In this document: positions 36,660 through 44,479 of the stretch, one piece after another
Layout: the number at the start of each line of letters is the position of its first letter
Position numbering within the stretch: the first letter of the stretch is position 1
The notes under the pieces: model-generated
Database searches by the model: none
Told to the model about the DNA's origin: nothing
The model's input: the letters and a program-made list of their open reading frames with translations, nothing else
Position numbers and translations under genes: made by a program
Assembly (NCBI GenBank): GCA_027492585.1
Contig: JAPUEK010000011.1
Coordinates: forward strand, 55,712 to 119,711
Direction of reading: 5' to 3'
Length of the DNA stretch: 64,000 bases
Source: Paracoccaceae bacterium
GTDB lineage: Bacteria; Pseudomonadota; Alphaproteobacteria; Rhodobacterales; Rhodobacteraceae

Positions 36660-37439
36660 TCATGGGCGCTCTCCGGGGCTGGAGCGTGCGACGACAAGGG
36701 GCGAATCCGATGTCGCGGCCGGATCGGATGACCGCGCCGTGACGGAGGATCGGCTGTCGTCCGAACGCGCTTTGTCCGACCGCGAACCGGCGGGGCGAGC
36801 GTCGGCGGAACGCACGACGAAGATCGCCGCCTCGCGCCAGTCGGGTGGCGGATCGGCTCGCCGGACGGACGTTTCGGGTGCGACCGCGCCGCCGAGAACC
36901 GGCACGAGCGCGGCGACATAGGCCCGCGTTTCGGCAGGCAAGGCGCGGCCCGTCGCACGATGATCGTCATAGCGGCCGGGACCGGCGTTGTAGGCCGCGA
37001 GCATCGCAGGGACATTGCCGTAGCGGTCCCACATTTCGCGCAGATAGGCCGCGCCCGCGATGATGTTGTCGTGCGGGTCATAGGGATCGCGGCCGAGACG
37101 GTAGCGGACGCGCAAGCCTGCCCATGTGTCGGGCATGACCTGCATCAGTCCCAATGCGCCCGCCGAGGAGATCGCGCGCACGTCGCCCGCGCTCTCGGCG
37201 CGCAGCACGGCGCGAATCCAGCGTTCGGGAATGCCGAACCGCTGCGCCGCCTCGGTGATGTGGGCGGCATAGGGATCGGCGGCGGATGGACGGGCGACCG
37301 GCGCGGTCTGCGCCGTCGCCCCAGTCGGCCCCGCGCAGAAGGCGAGCACGCCGAGGGCGGCGAGAACGGCGCGGCGACGTGCCGATCCGGCCCGGCCAAC
37401 ACGCCGGGCCGCGAGCATGGAGAGGATCGGAGCCGGCAT
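36660..37439 (-). CDS. Lytic transglycosylase (VirB1-like)
   Basis: 259 residues: twin-basic N-terminus and signal segment (RRAVLAALGVLAFCAGPTG), then an Slt domain with catalytic Glu in IRAVLRAESAGDVRAISSAG, GLMQVMPDTW, NIIAGAAYLREM and AAYNAGPGRYDDH. The Ser/Arg-rich C-terminal 70 residues look disordered. It opens peptidoglycan locally for the transfer apparatus. Part of the traF-relaxase string. Confidence 0.92.
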   Translation of the reverse strand: MPAPILSMLAARRVGRAGSARRRAVLAALGVLAFCAGPTGATAQTAPVARPSAADPYAAHITEAAQRFGIPERWIRAVLRAESAGDVRAISSAGALGLMQVMPDTWAGLRVRYRLGRDPYDPHDNIIAGAAYLREMWDRYGNVPAMLAAYNAGPGRYDDHRATGRALPAETRAYVAALVPVLGGAVAPETSVRRADPPPDWREAAIFVVRSADARPAGSRSDKARSDDSRSSVTARSSDPAATSDSPLVVARSSPGERP

Positions 37440-37442
37440 CGG

Positions 37443-37775
37443 TCAGCTCCGGTCTTCGCGCTGCCGGGGCCGCTTCCAGGCGAGCCGGAAGGTGCGGCCG
37501 TCGTCATCGGCCTGGAACAGCGCCGGACGAAACACGGTCAGAAAGAGCGGGCTGTCGATCTCCAGGGCGATGTAGTCACCGGCGCGTTCGCCAACACGTT
37601 TCCACGCCGCGCCGATCTCGGCGCCGTCCTCGTCATCGAGGTGGATGCGATAGGCCGGCGCGTTTTCGGCGTCGCTTGGATCGATGCCGACGAGCACGAT
37701 CGCCTCGTCGATGCCGAACAGCCGGACGCGGCCGGCATAGCCGTTGGCGGTCGGTTCAAAGAGATGGTTGGGCAT
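37443..37775 (-). CDS. DUF736-like ICE protein
   Basis: 110 residues from ATG at 37775 (DDEDGAEIGAAWKRVGERAG, YIALEIDSPLFLTVFRPALF), resembling the DUF736 family of single-domain beta proteins found in ICE and plasmid transfer regions. Three bases separate it from the transglycosylase gene. The function is not known. Confidence 0.72.
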   Translation of the reverse strand: MPNHLFEPTANGYAGRVRLFGIDEAIVLVGIDPSDAENAPAYRIHLDDEDGAEIGAAWKRVGERAGDYIALEIDSPLFLTVFRPALFQADDDGRTFRLAWKRPRQREDRS

Positions 37776-37836
37776 TGCAGTCTCCTTCTGGTTGGTGGGC
37801 TGGATGGTTGGGGGAATGCGAAGGCCGGGCGCCGCG

Positions 37837-38382
37837 TCAGCGCGTCGGCGCGCGCCACTCGAAGCGGCCGTTGCCGCCTTCATCGGTCCACAGCGGGACC
37901 GCGTGGCCGATGATCCGGTCGGTGGAGGTCAGGCCGAAGTAGCGACCGTCGAGGCTGTCGCGGACCTGCCAGTTCATGAGGAAGACTTCGCCGGTCTGGA
38001 TGCGGCGGCAGCCCTGCCAGACCGGCAGTTCCCGGCCGATGCGGTCGCGCTCCAGCGCCGCGCCCATGGCGATCCCGTCCACGGTGATCGCGCGGCCGGT
38101 TCGGCAAACGGTCTGTCCGGACACGCCGAGCACGCGCTTGATGAGCGGCACGCCCTTGGGCAGATAGCCGCGCTCGGCCATGAAGGCGGCGAGCGGTTCG
38201 GGCGCGTCGACCGCGACAAGATCGGTGACGTCGAACGGCCCGTCGTAGTCGATCGTATAGAGGCCGATGGGCGCGCTGGCCGAGGCGTTCCACAGGAGCT
38301 TGATCGGCGTCGGCGTGAGCGTCGGATAGCCGATGCCCAGCGTGGCGAGCGCCATGACGGCGATGAGGCTGGCACGCGTCAT
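37837..38382 (-). CDS. traF: Signal-peptidase-like protease TraF (S26 family)
   Basis: 181 residues from ATG at 38382: N-terminal membrane helix, catalytic Ser36 in SASAPIGLY, catalytic Lys82 in PLIKRVLGVSGQTV, and the closing box YFGLTSTDRIIGHAVPLW. TraF of RP4 matures and cyclises the pilin TrbC, which is encoded at 29855-30187. Overlaps the DUF2840 gene by 4 bp. Confidence 0.92.
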   Translation of the reverse strand: MTRASLIAVMALATLGIGYPTLTPTPIKLLWNASASAPIGLYTIDYDGPFDVTDLVAVDAPEPLAAFMAERGYLPKGVPLIKRVLGVSGQTVCRTGRAITVDGIAMGAALERDRIGRELPVWQGCRRIQTGEVFLMNWQVRDSLDGRYFGLTSTDRIIGHAVPLWTDEGGNGRFEWRAPTR

Positions 38383-38900
38383 GGCTGGACCTTCCTGCGC
38401 AGGAGGAAGGCGCGATGCTGTTCGAGCGTATAGGCGCGTGGGCGTTGAGCGGCGGCCATCCGGTTGTGGACGTGCCGCCAGTGGTCCGGCGAGACCGAGT
38501 CCGCCTCGATGCCGATCGCCTCGATCGCATCGACGTGGCGCAGCACGTCCTCGACCTTGGGCCAGCCCTCGATCTTCAGCAGGATTTCGCCGCCCGGCCG
38601 CACGAAGGGCAGCGTTTGGTAAGCCTCGCCCGGTTCGATCGCGCGCACGATGTCGATGCGCGAGATGATCGAGCCGAAGTCGTTGGAAGCCCAGCGGACG
38701 AAGGCGAAGACGGTGTTCGGCCGGAAAGAGAGAATGCGCTGGCGGCGGTCGACGATCTGTTCGTTCGCCGCCTGGCCAAACCTGATCCAGTATTCGATCT
38801 TCTTCTCGATCCACGTCAGTTCGACGCGGGTCATGCGATCATGGGAGAGCGCGGACGGCATCGGGCCGCCGCGCACGCGGGGGGCCGCGGTGTCGTTCAT
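38379..38900 (-). CDS. DUF2840 protein
   Basis: 173 residues beginning in the conserved region VELTWIEKKIEYWIRFGQA and containing NTVFAFVRWASNDFGSIISR and FVRPGGEILLKIEGWPKVE. DUF2840 is confined to conjugative elements and always sits next to traF, as here (4-bp overlaps on both sides). Role unknown; possibly relaxosome or transfer regulation. Confidence 0.85.
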   Translation of the reverse strand: MNDTAAPRVRGGPMPSALSHDRMTRVELTWIEKKIEYWIRFGQAANEQIVDRRQRILSFRPNTVFAFVRWASNDFGSIISRIDIVRAIEPGEAYQTLPFVRPGGEILLKIEGWPKVEDVLRHVDAIEAIGIEADSVSPDHWRHVHNRMAAAQRPRAYTLEQHRAFLLRRKVQP

Positions 38901-39148
38901 GTGGGGTCTCCTGGTGTCGGGAGAAATTCGCGCGACAGCAGCTCGCGCAGCATGTCGGTGACGGTGACGCCGCGCCCGAAGGCTGCGATCTTGATCCGGC
39001 CGCGTAGCTCAGGCGTCACATCGATGGTGAGCCGCGCCGTGTAGGCGCTCGCCTCGGCGGCGCGCGGCGGGCTCTCGGCCGTCTTGATCCACTGTTCGGG
39101 ATCGGCCGGGCGCGTGGCGAAACCGCGCTTTTCGGTGCGGGCCGTCAT
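38897..39148 (-). CDS. Ribbon-helix-helix partition-type protein
   Basis: 83 residues from ATG at 39148 with a C-terminal RHH unit (YTARLTIDVTPELRGRIKIA, VTDMLRELLSREF). Position two genes behind parA and the basic disordered N-terminus fit a ParG/ParB-like centromere-binding partner, often annotated as ParB in such elements. The intervening methyltransferase gene overlaps it by 4 bp. Call depends on position as well as fold. Confidence 0.72.
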   Translation of the reverse strand: MTARTEKRGFATRPADPEQWIKTAESPPRAAEASAYTARLTIDVTPELRGRIKIAAFGRGVTVTDMLRELLSREFLPTPGDPT

Positions 39149-39888
39149 GACGCGCCTCCGCTGCCGAAGGGCAGCAGGGAGGGCAGCCGTGAACGGGCGC
39201 GCTCGGCCATGTCGGGATCGATCTCGCAGCCGATGTAGCGGCGGGCGGACAGCCGGCAGGCTTCGCCGGCCGCGCCGGAGCCTGCGAACCAGTCGCCGAG
39301 CAGCCCGCCTTCCGGGCAGCTCGTGCGGATCAGGATTTCGAGCAGCACCGACGGCTTTTCGGTCGGATGAATCGCGTGGCCGTGGCAATTGCGCAGGTAG
39401 ATGACCGAACGCATGATGCGCGGCCCGCCGTCCTGGCTGACATAGTGACCGGCGTCGATCTGGCCGGTATGGGGAGGACGCTGCTTTCGGCGGACTGTGC
39501 GTGCCGTCGCATCGGGCGTGGTCTGGACGTCGTTGTAGATGTCGCGCCAGGCCGTCTCGGCCGGATAGAACTGCACGGCCAGCTCATGCACGCGCTTGAA
39601 GCGATCGGCATGAAAGCTGGAGCCGTTCTGCTTCTCCCAGACGATCTCCTGCGCGATGCGCAATCCAGCGTCCGAGAAACTGTCGGCGGTCGCCATGAAG
39701 CTGCGCAGCGAGCCGAAGACCCAGATCGAGCCGGTGGGCTTGAGGGCGGCGCGCGCCAGCGCCAGCCAGCCCTCGACGCGCCGATCCCAGGCAAGCGAGG
39801 TGTCGCCATAGGGCGGATCGGCGAGGATCATGTCGAAGGGGCCACGCGGCGGCATGAGTTCGCGGCAGTCGCCGGTAAGGACGATCAT
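39145..39888 (-). CDS. DNA adenine/cytosine-N4 methyltransferase (beta class)
   Basis: 247 residues. The catalytic motif DPPY occurs early (ILADPPYGDTSLAWDRRV) and the SAM-binding FxGxG-like motif late (GDWFAGSGAAGEACRLSAR), the order of beta-class enzymes; HPTEKPSVLLEILI links them. No restriction nuclease is adjacent, so it is an orphan methyltransferase, perhaps protecting the element from host restriction or timing its replication. Target sequence not readable. Confidence 0.9.
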   Translation of the reverse strand: MIVLTGDCRELMPPRGPFDMILADPPYGDTSLAWDRRVEGWLALARAALKPTGSIWVFGSLRSFMATADSFSDAGLRIAQEIVWEKQNGSSFHADRFKRVHELAVQFYPAETAWRDIYNDVQTTPDATARTVRRKQRPPHTGQIDAGHYVSQDGGPRIMRSVIYLRNCHGHAIHPTEKPSVLLEILIRTSCPEGGLLGDWFAGSGAAGEACRLSARRYIGCEIDPDMAERARSRLPSLLPFGSGGAS

Positions 39889-40538
39889 GAGCCGTCCCTC
39901 CCGATACGCAGCCGCCCGATCTCGGATGCGAGCGCAGCGATCTCGCGGGCGGCGGGCGAGCGGCTGTCGATCTCCGAGGCGAGCCGCCCGGACTGCGCGG
40001 CGTCGGCGAAGACGATGCGCTGGCCGATGGTCGCGGCGAGGACCGGCGGATCGTGATCGGCAAGCGTCTCGGCCGTCTCGCGGGCGATGACGGTGCGCGC
40101 GGCGCAGCGATTGAGAACGAAACGGGCGACGAGCTGCGGCCGGTAGATGCGCGCTTCCGCGAGGAGCGACAGCATTTCGGCCGAGGCCCAGCCATCGAGC
40201 GGCGACGGCTGCACCGGGATCAGCACGAGGTCGGCGGCGAGCAGCGCTGAGCGCATGAGGCCGGCGACGCGCGGCGGGCCATCGATGACGATGTGATCGG
40301 CATCGCGCGCCAGCTCGGGCGCTTCGCGGTGGAGCGTATCGCGCGCCAGGCCGACGACGCCGAACGCGCGTGGCAGGCCCTCGCGGCTGCGCTGCTGCGA
40401 CCAGTCGAGCGCCGAGCCCTGCGGGTCCGCGTCGATCAGCGTGACACGCTGCCCGCGTCCCGCGAGTTCACCGGCGAGATGGAGCGCGAGCGTCGTCTTC
40501 CCGACGCCGCCTTTCTGATTGAGAAGCGCGACGATCAT
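39885..40538 (-). CDS. parA: ParA-family partition ATPase
   Basis: 217 residues with the deviant Walker A motif NQKGGVGKTTLALHL, switch I LIDADPQGSALDW and Walker B-like HIVIDGPPRV. Small ParA type, as on plasmids and ICEs. Couples with a small DNA-binding partner (probably the RHH protein at 38897). The four genes repA-parA-MTase-RHH overlap by 4 bp each and form a maintenance block inside the transfer operon. Confidence 0.93.
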   Translation of the reverse strand: MIVALLNQKGGVGKTTLALHLAGELAGRGQRVTLIDADPQGSALDWSQQRSREGLPRAFGVVGLARDTLHREAPELARDADHIVIDGPPRVAGLMRSALLAADLVLIPVQPSPLDGWASAEMLSLLAEARIYRPQLVARFVLNRCAARTVIARETAETLADHDPPVLAATIGQRIVFADAAQSGRLASEIDSRSPAAREIAALASEIGRLRIGRDGS

Positions 40539-41710
40539 CGGCGTTCCCCCGGCGGATCGAGGGGGAGCCGGGGCGCTTCGGGATCGCCGCTCTCGGACGT
40601 GAGGATGTCGCCGGAGGCCCTTCGGGGACAGGCTTGCGCGGTCGGAAAGTTCTTTTTCGCGGCTACGTTGAGGCTTCTGGCGGCGCCGCGGATGAGCTTT
40701 TCCACATCGCGCGCGCGCTCTTCAAAGTTAGATTCTTGGTTAGACTCTAAGTTAAGGGCGCGAATCCGCCTGCGATTTCCAGACGTTAAGGCCGGTTTCG
40801 GTTCCTGATAGCACGAGCCTCGGGTTCCCGATGGCACGATAGTCCGGGTTCCCGATAGCACGAGCCCGTCCACAGGTTTTCCACAGGACGGGAGCGGCTC
40901 GAAGGCGAGCAGCGTGCGCCCGCCGATCTCCATCTCCAGCGACAGGACATAGCCGGGCAGCGGCTGGCGCCGCACGATATCGCGAAGCTCGAACGCGAAG
41001 CGTTTGAACGGCGACAGACTGCCGGATTTGACGTGGAGGTGGCGCAGGTCGAACCGCCAGCCGTCGCGCTGGCGGCCGCCGTGCTTGCGCACGATGCGGT
41101 AGAGCCAGCGGTCGAGGCCGCCGGTGAGATCGAAATAGGCCGGGTCGATGGTGAGGATGAGCGCGTCGTCGAGGACGGCCTTGTAGAACCAGTCGGGGAC
41201 GATCAGCTCGATGCCGTCCGGCCGCCCGTGGCGGTCGGTGCGCTCCTGCCATTCGTTGATCCACGAGAAGCGGTGGCGACGGCCCTCGACCGGCTGGCGG
41301 ATCGATGTCGAGATCGTGGTCGATTGCAGCCGGTCCAGCGCCGCCTTGAGGCGTTGATAGTCGCGCAAGCTGGTGCCGCGTCCGACATAGGTGAGGATTT
41401 CATAGGGCGTCGCGGCCATCAGCCTGGAGGTGCGCAGCCCGTTGTCGCGGGCTTCCACGATCTGGCTGGCGGCCCAGATCAGGATGTCGGCGTCCCAGAT
41501 CGTGGCCATGCCGTGATCGGGAACGGCCTCGACGCGGATCGTGATGTCGCCGGCCGAAAAGTCGATCGGGGCGACGCGATGGGATTTGGAGAGGGAGAAG
41601 AAAGGATAGGCCATGAGATCCTGCGCGTCTCGTGGCGCGAAGTCGCCGGGGAGCGCGCGAAACAGATCGAGCTGCCCACGCTCCGAAGGGTCACGACGCC
41701 GCACCACCAT
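40535..41710 (-). CDS. repA: Replication initiator protein A (RepA-like)
   Basis: 391 residues. Begins like ICE RepA proteins (DLMAYPFFSLSKSHRVAPI, ADILIWAASQIVEARD) and shows the initiator core LMAATPYEILTYVGRGTSLRDYQRLKAAL and DRWLYRIVRKHGG. The region encoding about residues 275-305 contains iteron-like DNA repeats (40800-40866), and the C-terminal 80 residues are low-complexity. It indicates that the excised circle can replicate. ATG at 41710; 4-bp overlap with parA. Confidence 0.88.
   Translation of the reverse strand: MVVRRRDPSERGQLDLFRALPGDFAPRDAQDLMAYPFFSLSKSHRVAPIDFSAGDITIRVEAVPDHGMATIWDADILIWAASQIVEARDNGLRTSRLMAATPYEILTYVGRGTSLRDYQRLKAALDRLQSTTISTSIRQPVEGRRHRFSWINEWQERTDRHGRPDGIELIVPDWFYKAVLDDALILTIDPAYFDLTGGLDRWLYRIVRKHGGRQRDGWRFDLRHLHVKSGSLSPFKRFAFELRDIVRRQPLPGYVLSLEMEIGGRTLLAFEPLPSCGKPVDGLVLSGTRTIVPSGTRGSCYQEPKPALTSGNRRRIRALNLESNQESNFEERARDVEKLIRGAARSLNVAAKKNFPTAQACPRRASGDILTSESGDPEAPRLPLDPPGERR
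40800..40887. other. Iteron-like repeats and DnaA-box-like sites inside repA (candidate oriV)
   Basis: Three direct copies of a GGTTCCYGATRGCACGA unit start at 40800, 40823 and 40847 (steps of 23 and 24 bp, about two helical turns). Directly beside them, TCCACAGG occurs at 40869-40876 and 40880-40887, the second as TTTTCCACA, one mismatch from a DnaA box. The 23-bp step changes reading frame, so the repeats are conserved as DNA, not as protein. Confidence 0.6.
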
Positions 41711-41728
41711 GAAAGGGACCGGCCACGA

Positions 41729-42010
41729 TCAGCGTGCGTATCGGCCGGCGATCTGGCCGGTCGGCAGCGTCTGGCGCTTTGCGGGAAGCACGGAGCCGCG
41801 CGGATCGGAGGTCGAGGTGACGGCGCCGCGCTCGGCCCAGGTTTCGAGATCGTCGACGGCATAGACGACGCGCCCGCCGAGTTTGCGGTAGGCCGGGCCG
41901 GTGCCGTAGGTCCGGTGTTTTTCGAGCGTGCGGGCGGACAGGCTGAGAAACTCGGCAGCTTCCTTGGTCCGCAGGTAGCGTGGCGGGATCGCGGTGATAT
42001 CGGGTCGCAT
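41729..42010 (-). CDS. HTH_17 protein, RdfS-like excisionase candidate
   Basis: 93 residues from ATG at 42010: PRYLRTKEAAEFLSLSARTL, KHRTYGTGPAYRKLGGRVVY, AVDDLETWAERG form an AlpA/excisionase-type winged HTH. In ICEMlSymR7A a protein of this type, RdfS, directs excision and also opens the transfer operon. Here the gene lies at the head of repA-parA-traF-relaxase-traG and directly after the FseA-like gene, the known activator of rdfS. Identification as RdfS is inference from fold and context. Confidence 0.72.
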   Translation of the reverse strand: MRPDITAIPPRYLRTKEAAEFLSLSARTLEKHRTYGTGPAYRKLGGRVVYAVDDLETWAERGAVTSTSDPRGSVLPAKRQTLPTGQIAGRYAR

Positions 42011-42145
42011 GGGGCGGGCCTCCGTGGGGTTGCTGGGCACCGCTGGCGATCAGCGGCTGACAGCGACCACGGTGGCGGAGGAAAGCCGGCGGGAGGGATG
42101 GGGAACTTGGGGTGGCTGAAATCCCCACCCCTGCCGCGGAGTAGG

Positions 42146-42908
42146 CTAGACGCGACGGCGATGCCGGAGCAGGCGCAGATAGCCTCCATCGATGAGCGCC
42201 ATTCCGGCTTCGACGAAGGCGATCGCGGCGTCGCGGAGTGGCGATGTCTTCCAGGGCTCTGTATCGACGCGCGCCGCGCCATAGATCGCAATGGCGATCT
42301 CGCGATAGGTGGCGCCGTTCATGCGGCCGTCTGCGGCGCGGAGCCTCAGACGAAAGCGGCGGCGTTGATCGACCGTCATGCGCGTATCGGGCAGCGGCGG
42401 GCGCCCGAGCCAGGTGCGCGCGAGGCGTGTTAGCGCATCGATGCGATCGAGGATGTCATCATCAAGTGGAATGACGGCAGCGAGTTGATCGCCCGGAGAC
42501 GTACCGGGAAGGAGCAGAACCTGTAGATCGTGTTCGGTAAGACTGGAATATGACCCTTCGGGGCCGTCACGCTCCGCGACGAACCTGTCGGCGAGAGCAT
42601 TTGAGGTGGTGGGCAGGAAGTTTGGCCGCTCCGACAGCAAGACCACGGCTGGATCGCTCGACGGCGACCAGATCACCTGTTGTTGCGCGGCGGAAAGACC
42701 TGGTCTTGCCGGGAAATCGCAACCCCCAACGCTGCTGCTGCTCGCGAGGCAGCGGCAAGGTTTCGGTGCGGGCGCGGACCAGGGTGGCGTACTGGTCCTG
42801 ATAAGGATGGTGCCTGCGAAGGCATTCCCAGGCGAGGCCCTCGATCGGCAGAGCATCGAGGAAATCGTAGCTGCGGTCGTTCCGCCAGTCTGATGTATCG
42901 GGCCTCAT
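42146..42908 (-). CDS. FseA-like DUF6499-DUF2285 activator joined by a +1 frameshift
   Basis: The first frame (ATG at 42908) encodes a DUF6499-type start, SDWRNDRSYDFLDALPIEGL ... LREQQQRWGLRFP-like, and then runs out of similarity. The second frame continues the protein, ARPGLSAAQQQVIWSPSSDP to LIDGGYLRLLRHRR, a DUF2285 domain. The frames join at a TTTCCC run (42710-42715) and need a +1 shift. In ICEMlSymR7A the excision activator FseA is made by exactly this kind of programmed +1 frameshift between a DUF6499-like and a DUF2285 frame. A sequencing or mutational indel is the alternative. Confidence 0.75.
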
Positions 42909-43034
42909 CGCATCAACTCCCCGCATGGTGCGTGCAAGTCGAGCGCATTACTTTTGCCGGGCCGGGCGTAATTTGGAAGCTTGGGGGAGAGCATCGGGTG
43001 ATGTCGAAAGGGCATCACGCCGCCTGCCGGCCGA

Positions 43035-43295
43035 TCAGCCGTGCGCCTGTCGAAGAAGGTGCCGATAACCGGTATGCGTCATCCAGCGAGCACGATCGAG
43101 ATGGCTGTCATGGATGCGTCGGCACCGTTCTGGCTCGCGGGCAGGATCGAGGCCGAACAAGACCTGCACGGCTTCCTCCCAATGGGCGCCGTCGGCGACC
43201 GCATCCAGCAGACGCATGTAGAGCTTGACGTGCGACCTGTCATAGTCGGTGAGATCTTGTCCGGACGGGGCGAGGTCATCGAATGGCTCGATCAT
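43035..43295 (-). CDS. Small DUF2285 protein (QseM-like antiactivator candidate)
   Basis: 86 residues from ATG at 43295 (an in-frame TTG at 43337 is possible). DYDRSHVKLYMRLLDAVADG, VLFGLDPAREPERCRRIHDS and ARWMTHTGYRHLL are the single DUF2285 unit. In ICEMlSymR7A the antiactivator QseM is a short DUF2285 protein that binds FseA; this gene lies next to the FseA-like gene and an XRE regulator, as QseM does next to QseC. Identity by homology class and neighbourhood. Confidence 0.7.
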   Translation of the reverse strand: MIEPFDDLAPSGQDLTDYDRSHVKLYMRLLDAVADGAHWEEAVQVLFGLDPAREPERCRRIHDSHLDRARWMTHTGYRHLLRQAHG

Positions 43296-43391
43296 TATGC
43301 CGACTCGGTAGATATGCGACGTATGTCTATTAACCAAGATTGATCCGAAATGGATCGACCGCGTGCACCAGCAAGTCTTGCCGGTCGCGGA

Positions 43392-43658
43392 TCAGCGCGA
43401 GGGATTGGATCGAGTGGGATTGTTTCCGCGATCATCGACCAATAGCACTCCTTGCCCTCGGTCGGTCGACAGGAAGACGATGCCAGCGGCTTCAAGAGCC
43501 CTGCGTGTCTGATCGCGTGTTGCCTCATACACCTCGAGCCCGCTTTCGGATTCGAGGCGCTTGAGTGCGGTCAGTGCTATGCGGGCCTTGTCAGCGAGCG
43601 TCTCCTGCGTCCAACCCAGCAACGCGCGTGCGGCCCGTGATTGTCGGGCGGTGATCAT
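43392..43658 (-). CDS. XRE-family HTH regulator (QseC-like position)
   Basis: 88 residues. The N-terminal HTH reads RAARALLGWTQETLADKARI ALTALKRLES (Cro/CI type), followed by a short domain common in small XRE regulators (TRRALEAAGIVFLS). A strong ribosome site GGAGGTGATC precedes ATG 43658 and is itself part of a 20-bp palindrome (43650-43669). It probably autoregulates and sets the level of the downstream DUF2285 protein. Confidence 0.82.
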   Translation of the reverse strand: MITARQSRAARALLGWTQETLADKARIALTALKRLESESGLEVYEATRDQTRRALEAAGIVFLSTDRGQGVLLVDDRGNNPTRSNPSR

Positions 43659-43717
43659 GCATGATCACCTCCCATTCGGACCTACGCGCATTCCAGAACT
43701 ACGACTATTTTAGTCGT
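43650..43717. promoter_or_regulatory. Palindromes at the XRE gene start and promoter
   Basis: GGTGATCATGCATGATCACC (43650-43669) is a perfect 20-bp palindrome covering the ribosome site and the start codon. ACGACTATTTTAGTCGT (43701-43717) is a 7-3-7 palindrome about 45 bp upstream of the start, in the expected promoter. The second is a good operator candidate; the first may be an operator or an RNA hairpin hiding the ribosome site. Confidence 0.5.
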
Positions 43718-43880
43718 CGTTGCTCTATTTTGCCAGTCTAAAGACGCTGCATGAAATCTGCGGCGACGTGGTTCCGGTGCAGTGATTCGCGGGGCTGCGC
43801 GGTATCGGGGCGCCTGAAAGGCGGTCTCGGCCCGCAGCGCGCCGACGACCGCGTTGTGCGGGCGGCGTCCAAAAAGTGGA

Positions 43881-43899
43881 GGGGCGGATGATCCGCCCC
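43881..43899 (-). terminator. Terminator after the 54-residue ICE protein gene
   Basis: GGGGCGGAT and ATCCGCCCC flank a single base, giving a 7-9 bp GC stem just downstream of the stop at 43903, followed leftwards by a CTTTTT tract. It separates the 43903 gene from the XRE regulator. Confidence 0.6.
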
Positions 43900-43902
43900 G
43901 TT

Positions 43903-44067
43903 TCACGCGAAGGGATCGATCTCGGAGACGATGGTGTCATCGTCGCCGTCATATTCCGTGGCGGGCATCACGCTCATGGTGCCGTCGCCGGCGCGGAAGA
44001 TGACGATGGCGACCATCAAGGTGGAGGCGAGACTGGCGGCGTAGGCGTTGGCAGTTGCGAGGGTCAT
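43903..44067 (-). CDS. Short conserved ICE protein with one membrane helix
   Basis: 54 residues: TLATANAYAASLASTLMVAI forms a membrane helix, followed by FRAGDGTMSVMPATEYDGDD and an acidic tail ending DPFA. Similar tiny proteins occur next to ssb in rhizobial ICEs, to my recollection. A hairpin GGGGAATGGTCCCC lies in the leader just before the start, and a related hairpin precedes ssb. No function known. Confidence 0.6.
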   Translation of the reverse strand: MTLATANAYAASLASTLMVAIVIFRAGDGTMSVMPATEYDGDDDTIVSEIDPFA

Positions 44068-44479
44068 TGTCCGGCTCCCGATTTTGGCGGGGACCATTCC
44101 CCGCTCGACGGGCGCCCGAAGTGTTTTGGGCTCGGCCGGGGTCATCGCGCAGGCGAAGACGAAGCGACCGCACGCTTGCGTAGCGGACCCCATGAGGGTT
44201 GACCCTGGAAGGCTGGGACCGGAACCAAGGTTAAGCCACAAGAACGGGGTGGTTTCCGCTTGCCGGAGCCGGTTGGCCCTGCATTGCCCTTGCCGGCGCT
44301 GCCCTGGCTCGCTGCCTGACGGTCGCGATCGTCCGCGGTTGTCTATGGTCCGCGTGATGCCCGCCGCCGAATATGCGCCTCGCGTGCGCCGGTCAGTTTG
44401 ATCCCTCTGCGTAAAGCGGCACGCAGCATTCAGGGGCCGCAACACAGGGCGGCGTCGGTCCTGGGCGAACATGAGAAAT
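44068..44479. other. Gap between ssb terminator and small ICE gene
   Basis: About 410 bp. Holds the leader of the 43903 gene (hairpin near 44087-44100). No gene supported; the long leftward open frame through it has no family resemblance. Confidence 0.5.

Noticed and set aside
41203..43300. Search for LuxI/LuxR-type quorum genes near the excision module
   Set aside because: No acyl-homoserine-lactone synthase or LuxR-type regulator was found on either strand in the window.
43903..44472. Long leftward open frame extending the 54-residue gene upstream
   Set aside because: The extension has no conserved sequence and runs through the hairpin leader; ATG at 44067 gives the conserved short protein.
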